Shown here in pieces: positions 60,807-64,000 of a DNA stretch of 64,000 nt. The notes beneath the pieces were generated by a model, which was not told where the DNA came from, searched no databases, and worked only from the letters and a program-made list of their open reading frames with translations. The translations under genes and the position numbers were made by a program. The stretch's first letter is position 1, and the number at the start of each line of letters is the position of its first letter. Source of the DNA: Desulfoscipio gibsoniae DSM 7213 (GTDB taxonomy: Bacteria; Bacillota; Desulfotomaculia; Desulfotomaculales; Desulfallaceae); NCBI RefSeq assembly GCF_000233715.2, contig NC_021184.1, positions 248,001 through 312,000 on the forward strand, written 5' to 3'.

Positions 60807-63254
60807 GTGTTATTCGGCAGATTTACGCAAAGAGCGCAGAAAGTACTCATGCTGGCCCAGGAAGAGGCTAAACGATTTAATCACCCCTATGTGGGTACTG
60901 AACATATACTATTAGGGCTGATTAGTGAGGGTGAAGGGGTGGCGGCCAAGGCTTTGGCCAGTTTAGGCGTACAGGCCGACAAGGTGCGGGCCATGGTTGA
61001 ACAGTCCATTGGTCAAGGCGAAGGAACGCCCCGTGAAATGGCTCTGACGCCTCGGGTAAAAAGGGTATTGGAGCTATCAGTTGATGAGGCGCGCCGTATG
61101 GGCACCAATTACGTGGGCACTGAACACCTGCTTTTGGGTTTGATCCGGGAGGGAGAAGGTGTGGCGGCCCAGGTATTGGGTGCTTTGGACGTCAACCAGG
61201 AAAGGGTGCGTCAAATAGTTATCCAATTGCTGGGCGGAGCCGGGGGCATGTCCCAGGGACAGCAACCCCAACCGGGCTGCGCCGGGGGGGCCTGTGGCAC
61301 CAAGACAGCTACCCTGGACCAGTATGGACGGGATTTGACCTCTATGGCCCGCGAGGACAACCTGGATCCCGTGGTTGGCCGGGAAAAGGAAATTGAGCGG
61401 GTGGTGCAAATTTTAAGCCGTCGCACCAAAAACAACCCCGTGCTCATCGGTGACCCCGGGGTAGGCAAAACCGCTGTTGTGGAAGGCTTGGCCCAGCGTA
61501 TTGTAGCTGGAAACGTACCAGAGATACTGCTGCAAAAGCGCCTGGTTACCCTGGATCTGGCCTCATTAGTGGCAGGCACCAAGTACCGGGGCGAGTTTGA
61601 GGAACGGCTAAAAAAAGTGGTTGAGGAAATCACCCGGGAAAAAGATGTTATCGTTTTTATTGACGAGCTGCACACCATTATTGGTGCCGGGGCTGCCGAG
61701 GGTGCCATTGATGCCGCCAATATATTAAAACCCGCTCTGGCCAGAGGGGAGCTGCAGTGTATTGGGGCTACCACTTTGGATGAATACCGTAAACATATTG
61801 AGCGGGACTCGGCATTGGAACGCCGTTTTCAGCCCATTACGGTGGAGGAACCCAGTGTGGAGGAAACGGTGCAGATTTTAACGGGGCTGCGCGATAAATA
61901 CGAGGCTCATCACCGGGTGCGCATCACCGATGATGCCTTAAAAGCCGCGGCCCGGCTAAGCGATCGTTATATTACCGACCGCTTCTTGCCTGACAAGGCC
62001 ATTGACTTGATGGATGAGGCGGGTTCCCGGGTGCGGTTGCAAGCTTTTACAGCACCCCCTGACGTAAAGGACCTGGAACAGCGCATTGAGGAGATCTGCA
62101 AGGAAAAAGAGGCTGCGGTAAATAATCAGGAATTTGAAAAAGCGGCCCAGCTGCGGGACGAGGAAAGTAAGTTAAGGCAGGAGCTGGATGGCAAACGCAG
62201 CACTTGGCAGCAGCAAAAGGGCGGCAAGAAACTGGAAGTAACCGCAGAGGATATCGCTCAAATTGTGGCCAGTTGGACGGGTATACCGGTTAAAAAACTG
62301 GCAGAGGAAGAATCAGACCGGCTGCTGCGTATGGAGGAAATACTGCACCAGCGGGTAGTCGGCCAGGATGAAGCTGTTGCGGCGGTATCCAGGGCTATTC
62401 GCCGTGCCCGGGCCGGGTTGAAGGATCCTAAGCGGCCCATTGGTTCATTTATCTTTTTGGGACCCACAGGGGTGGGTAAAACTGAGCTGGCCAGGGCGCT
62501 GGCCGAGGCTATGTTCGGCGATGAGGATGCAATGGTACGCATTGACATGAGCGAGTATATGGAAAAGTTTGCAGTTAGCCGGTTGGTGGGCGCGCCCCCT
62601 GGATACGTGGGTTATGATGAGGGTGGGCAATTAACCGACGCGGTACGGCGCAAACCCTATTCCGTAGTGCTGTTGGATGAAATTGAAAAAGCTCATCCGG
62701 ATGTATTTAATATACTGCTGCAAGTGCTGGAGGATGGTCGTCTCACCGATGCCAAGGGCCGTACAGTGGATTTTCGCAACACGGTAATTATCATGACCTC
62801 CAATGTGGGTGTAGGATTGATTAAACGGGAAACCACAATGGGCTTTAAAACCAATGAGGGGGCCAATACAAGTTACGAAAATATGAAAAAAAGGGTTATG
62901 GATGACTTGCGCCGCGCCTTTAGGCCGGAGTTCTTAAATCGTATTGATGATATAATTGTCTTTCACGGGCTGAGTCAGGTCCATATTAAGGAAATTGTGG
63001 GACTGATGGTACAGGAAGTGGCCGGGCGTCTGGCTGAAAATGAGATAGCCATTGAAGTTACCGATGCGGCCGGGGAGTACCTGGCCCGGGAAGGGTTTGA
63101 CGAAGAATATGGTGCCAGGCCGCTGCGCCGGGCCATTCAGAAGGAGATCGAAGACCGCCTGTCGGAGGAAATGCTGCGTGGAACCTTTAGGCGTGGCGAC
63201 CGGGTACTAATTGACAAAGAAACCGGCGGGGGTTTGAAAGTAGTCAAAATTTAA
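60807..63254 (+). CDS. clpC: ATP-dependent Clp protease ATP-binding subunit ClpC
   Basis: An 815-residue Hsp100 unfoldase for the ClpP protease. Two N-domain repeats (about 1-145), AAA1 with Walker [14 protein letters not shown] near 211, a UVR motif with coiled coil ([16 protein letters not shown] near 442), and AAA2 with Walker [14 protein letters not shown] near 551 and the ClpP-loop region after VGVGL. The GTG at 60807 ([11 protein letters not shown]) lies nine bases after gggagg and matches the usual N-terminus; an ATG two codons earlier overlaps the mcsB stop but is too near the site. Confidence 0.96.
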   Translation: MLFGRFTQRAQKVLMLAQEEAKRFNHPYVGTEHILLGLISEGEGVAAKALASLGVQADKVRAMVEQSIGQGEGTPREMALTPRVKRVLELSVDEARRMGTNYVGTEHLLLGLIREGEGVAAQVLGALDVNQERVRQIVIQLLGGAGGMSQGQQPQPGCAGGACGTKTATLDQYGRDLTSMAREDNLDPVVGREKEIERVVQILSRRTKNNPVLIGDPGVGKTAVVEGLAQRIVAGNVPEILLQKRLVTLDLASLVAGTKYRGEFEERLKKVVEEITREKDVIVFIDELHTIIGAGAAEGAIDAANILKPALARGELQCIGATTLDEYRKHIERDSALERRFQPITVEEPSVEETVQILTGLRDKYEAHHRVRITDDALKAAARLSDRYITDRFLPDKAIDLMDEAGSRVRLQAFTAPPDVKDLEQRIEEICKEKEAAVNNQEFEKAAQLRDEESKLRQELDGKRSTWQQQKGGKKLEVTAEDIAQIVASWTGIPVKKLAEEESDRLLRMEEILHQRVVGQDEAVAAVSRAIRRARAGLKDPKRPIGSFIFLGPTGVGKTELARALAEAMFGDEDAMVRIDMSEYMEKFAVSRLVGAPPGYVGYDEGGQLTDAVRRKPYSVVLLDEIEKAHPDVFNILLQVLEDGRLTDAKGRTVDFRNTVIIMTSNVGVGLIKRETTMGFKTNEGANTSYENMKKRVMDDLRRAFRPEFLNRIDDIIVFHGLSQVHIKEIVGLMVQEVAGRLAENEIAIEVTDAAGEYLAREGFDEEYGARPLRRAIQKEIEDRLSEEMLRGTFRRGDRVLIDKETGGGLKVVKI

Positions 63255-63308
63255 GTGATAGGCAAATAATAGTGTCATCAAGGAAGTAAATTAAATATGA
63301 TGTGAGTA

Positions 63309-63350
63309 GGGGTAAGGGTGGAGGTTAATCCCTTTTACCCCTTTTTTATT
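63309..63350 (+). terminator. terminator of the ctsR-clpC operon
   Basis: Stem ggggtaaggg / cccttttacccc (one bulge) followed by tttttt. It separates the clp operon from radA. Confidence 0.82.
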
Positions 63351-63437
63351 ATAGACACAATTACCAGGGCTGTTGGTGCTGCAGTTGCGGCTGTACTATG
63401 ATATAATTATTAGATAATTTTTGGGGGAGAATTGGCT

Positions 63438-64000
63438 GTGACTGCAAAAAAAACAGGTTATTATTGCCAGCAATGCGGGCATTTTACTTCCCGGTGGATG
63501 GGTCGCTGTTCCGGTTGCGGGGGATGGAACACCTACGTGGAAGAGGTTGCTGTACCCGCGCGGCATGGCCGGGCGTCGGGGCACCGGGAGGAAGATCCCC
63601 GTCCCCTGATAGAGGTTCCCCTGATGGATGGCGAACGCCGGTCCACGGGTATGGCTGAATTAAATCGTGTGCTGGGCGGCGGTGTGGTGCCGGGTTCGCT
63701 AATATTATTGGGCGGCGACCCGGGCATTGGTAAATCAACTTTGCTTTTGCAAGTCGCCGGTGCGGTGGGCTCTGCCGGTCACCGGGTGCTTTATGTGTCG
63801 GGGGAGGAATCACCTCACCAGCTGAAGCTGCGCGCTGAACGGCTTGGGGTAAACAGTACCGAGCTTTACGTATATCCACAAACTAATCTGGAAACCGTGG
63901 AAGAGCAGTTGGCCAGGGTAAATCCTTCGCTGGTAGTGGTAGATTCCATCCAGACGATGTTTTTATCCGATATTTCATCTGCTCCCGGCAGTGTGAGCCA
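63438..64000 (+). CDS. radA: DNA repair protein RadA (5' part, cut by window end)
   Basis: The first 187 codons of RadA/Sms, a recombination branch-migration ATPase. The N-terminal zinc finger is visible (YYCQQCGHF, then GRCSGCGGWN), followed by MAELNRVLGGGVVPGSL near 74, Walker A GDPGIGKSTLLLQ near 94 and the VSGEES motif near 116, with VVVDSIQTM near 172. The GTG start follows ggggga by seven bases. It lies after clpC as in other Firmicutes. The rest lies beyond the window. Confidence 0.95.
   Translation, partial: MTAKKTGYYCQQCGHFTSRWMGRCSGCGGWNTYVEEVAVPARHGRASGHREEDPRPLIEVPLMDGERRSTGMAELNRVLGGGVVPGSLILLGGDPGIGKSTLLLQVAGAVGSAGHRVLYVSGEESPHQLKLRAERLGVNSTELYVYPQTNLETVEEQLARVNPSLVVVDSIQTMFLSDISSAPGSVS

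Noticed and set aside
63484-63879. 131-codon minus-strand frame opposite radA
   Set aside because: It is antisense to a clearly coding radA sequence with intact motifs and has no recognisable features.

Overview
The window looks like a chromosomal segment of an anaerobic, Desulfotomaculum-like member of the Firmicutes (Peptococcaceae type). The reasons are the gene order ctsR-mcsA-mcsB-clpC-radA, the greA-lysS-tRNA block, S-layer (SLH) proteins, a NAD de novo operon ordered nadA-nadB-nadC, and many genes for molybdenum cofactor (Moco) enzymes and iron-sulfur redox proteins. This assignment rests on gene content only; no 16S rRNA gene is present.

Layout. 0.4-10 kb: one long plus-strand operon resembling the Desulfovibrio DVU_1551-DVU_1557 set: a flavin/FeS 'dicluster' oxidoreductase, a small CxxC redox protein, a methyltransferase, a C-GCAxxG-C-C protein, a radical SAM enzyme, an AMP-forming CoA ligase, XdhC, a nucleotidyltransferase-HD fusion and a histidine phosphatase. 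It appears to mature molybdenum hydroxylases, but no hydroxylase lies in the window. 10.4-15 kb: minus-strand molybdate/tungstate ABC transporter with a DUF364 protein, a 56-codon membrane ORF, an operator-like palindrome and a relic of a helix-turn-helix gene. 15-23.7 kb: a DUF1540 protein, an amidohydrolase carrying a palindromic repeat inside its coding sequence, then vitamin and cofactor genes panC-panD, nadA, nadB-nadC, birA and bioY.

23.8-49 kb is the most unusual part. Two tandem Moco riboswitches, each followed by an intrinsic terminator, precede a long run of exported proteins: a metallophosphoesterase, an SLH-anchored protein, a membrane-anchored protein, two stalk-domain proteins and a 1550-residue giant. 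Most carry domains resembling the molybdopterin-binding fold of the sulfite oxidase family. Embedded among them are an ExbB-like/DUF2149 pair, an FMN-binding protein, a NapH/NosR-like FeS-FMN membrane protein, a complete ECF transporter (S, A, A', T), a NusG-domain-II protein, a MobB protein and a kinase-like protein. ApbE, a Gx-type transporter and another FMN-binding protein sit at 56-58.4 kb. I read this as a candidate Moco-regulated extracytosolic redox system combining MPT-fold surface proteins with covalently bound flavin.

49-64 kb is ordinary housekeeping: coaX, dusB, an HTH regulator with an acyl-ACP-reductase-like dehydrogenase, greA, lysS, tRNA-Ile/Ala/Asn, and the ctsR-mcsA-mcsB-clpC operon followed by radA, which is cut by the window end. 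Several families of palindromic repeats are scattered throughout. Two of them intrude into genes: one lies inside the amidohydrolase and one supplies the coaX stop codon.
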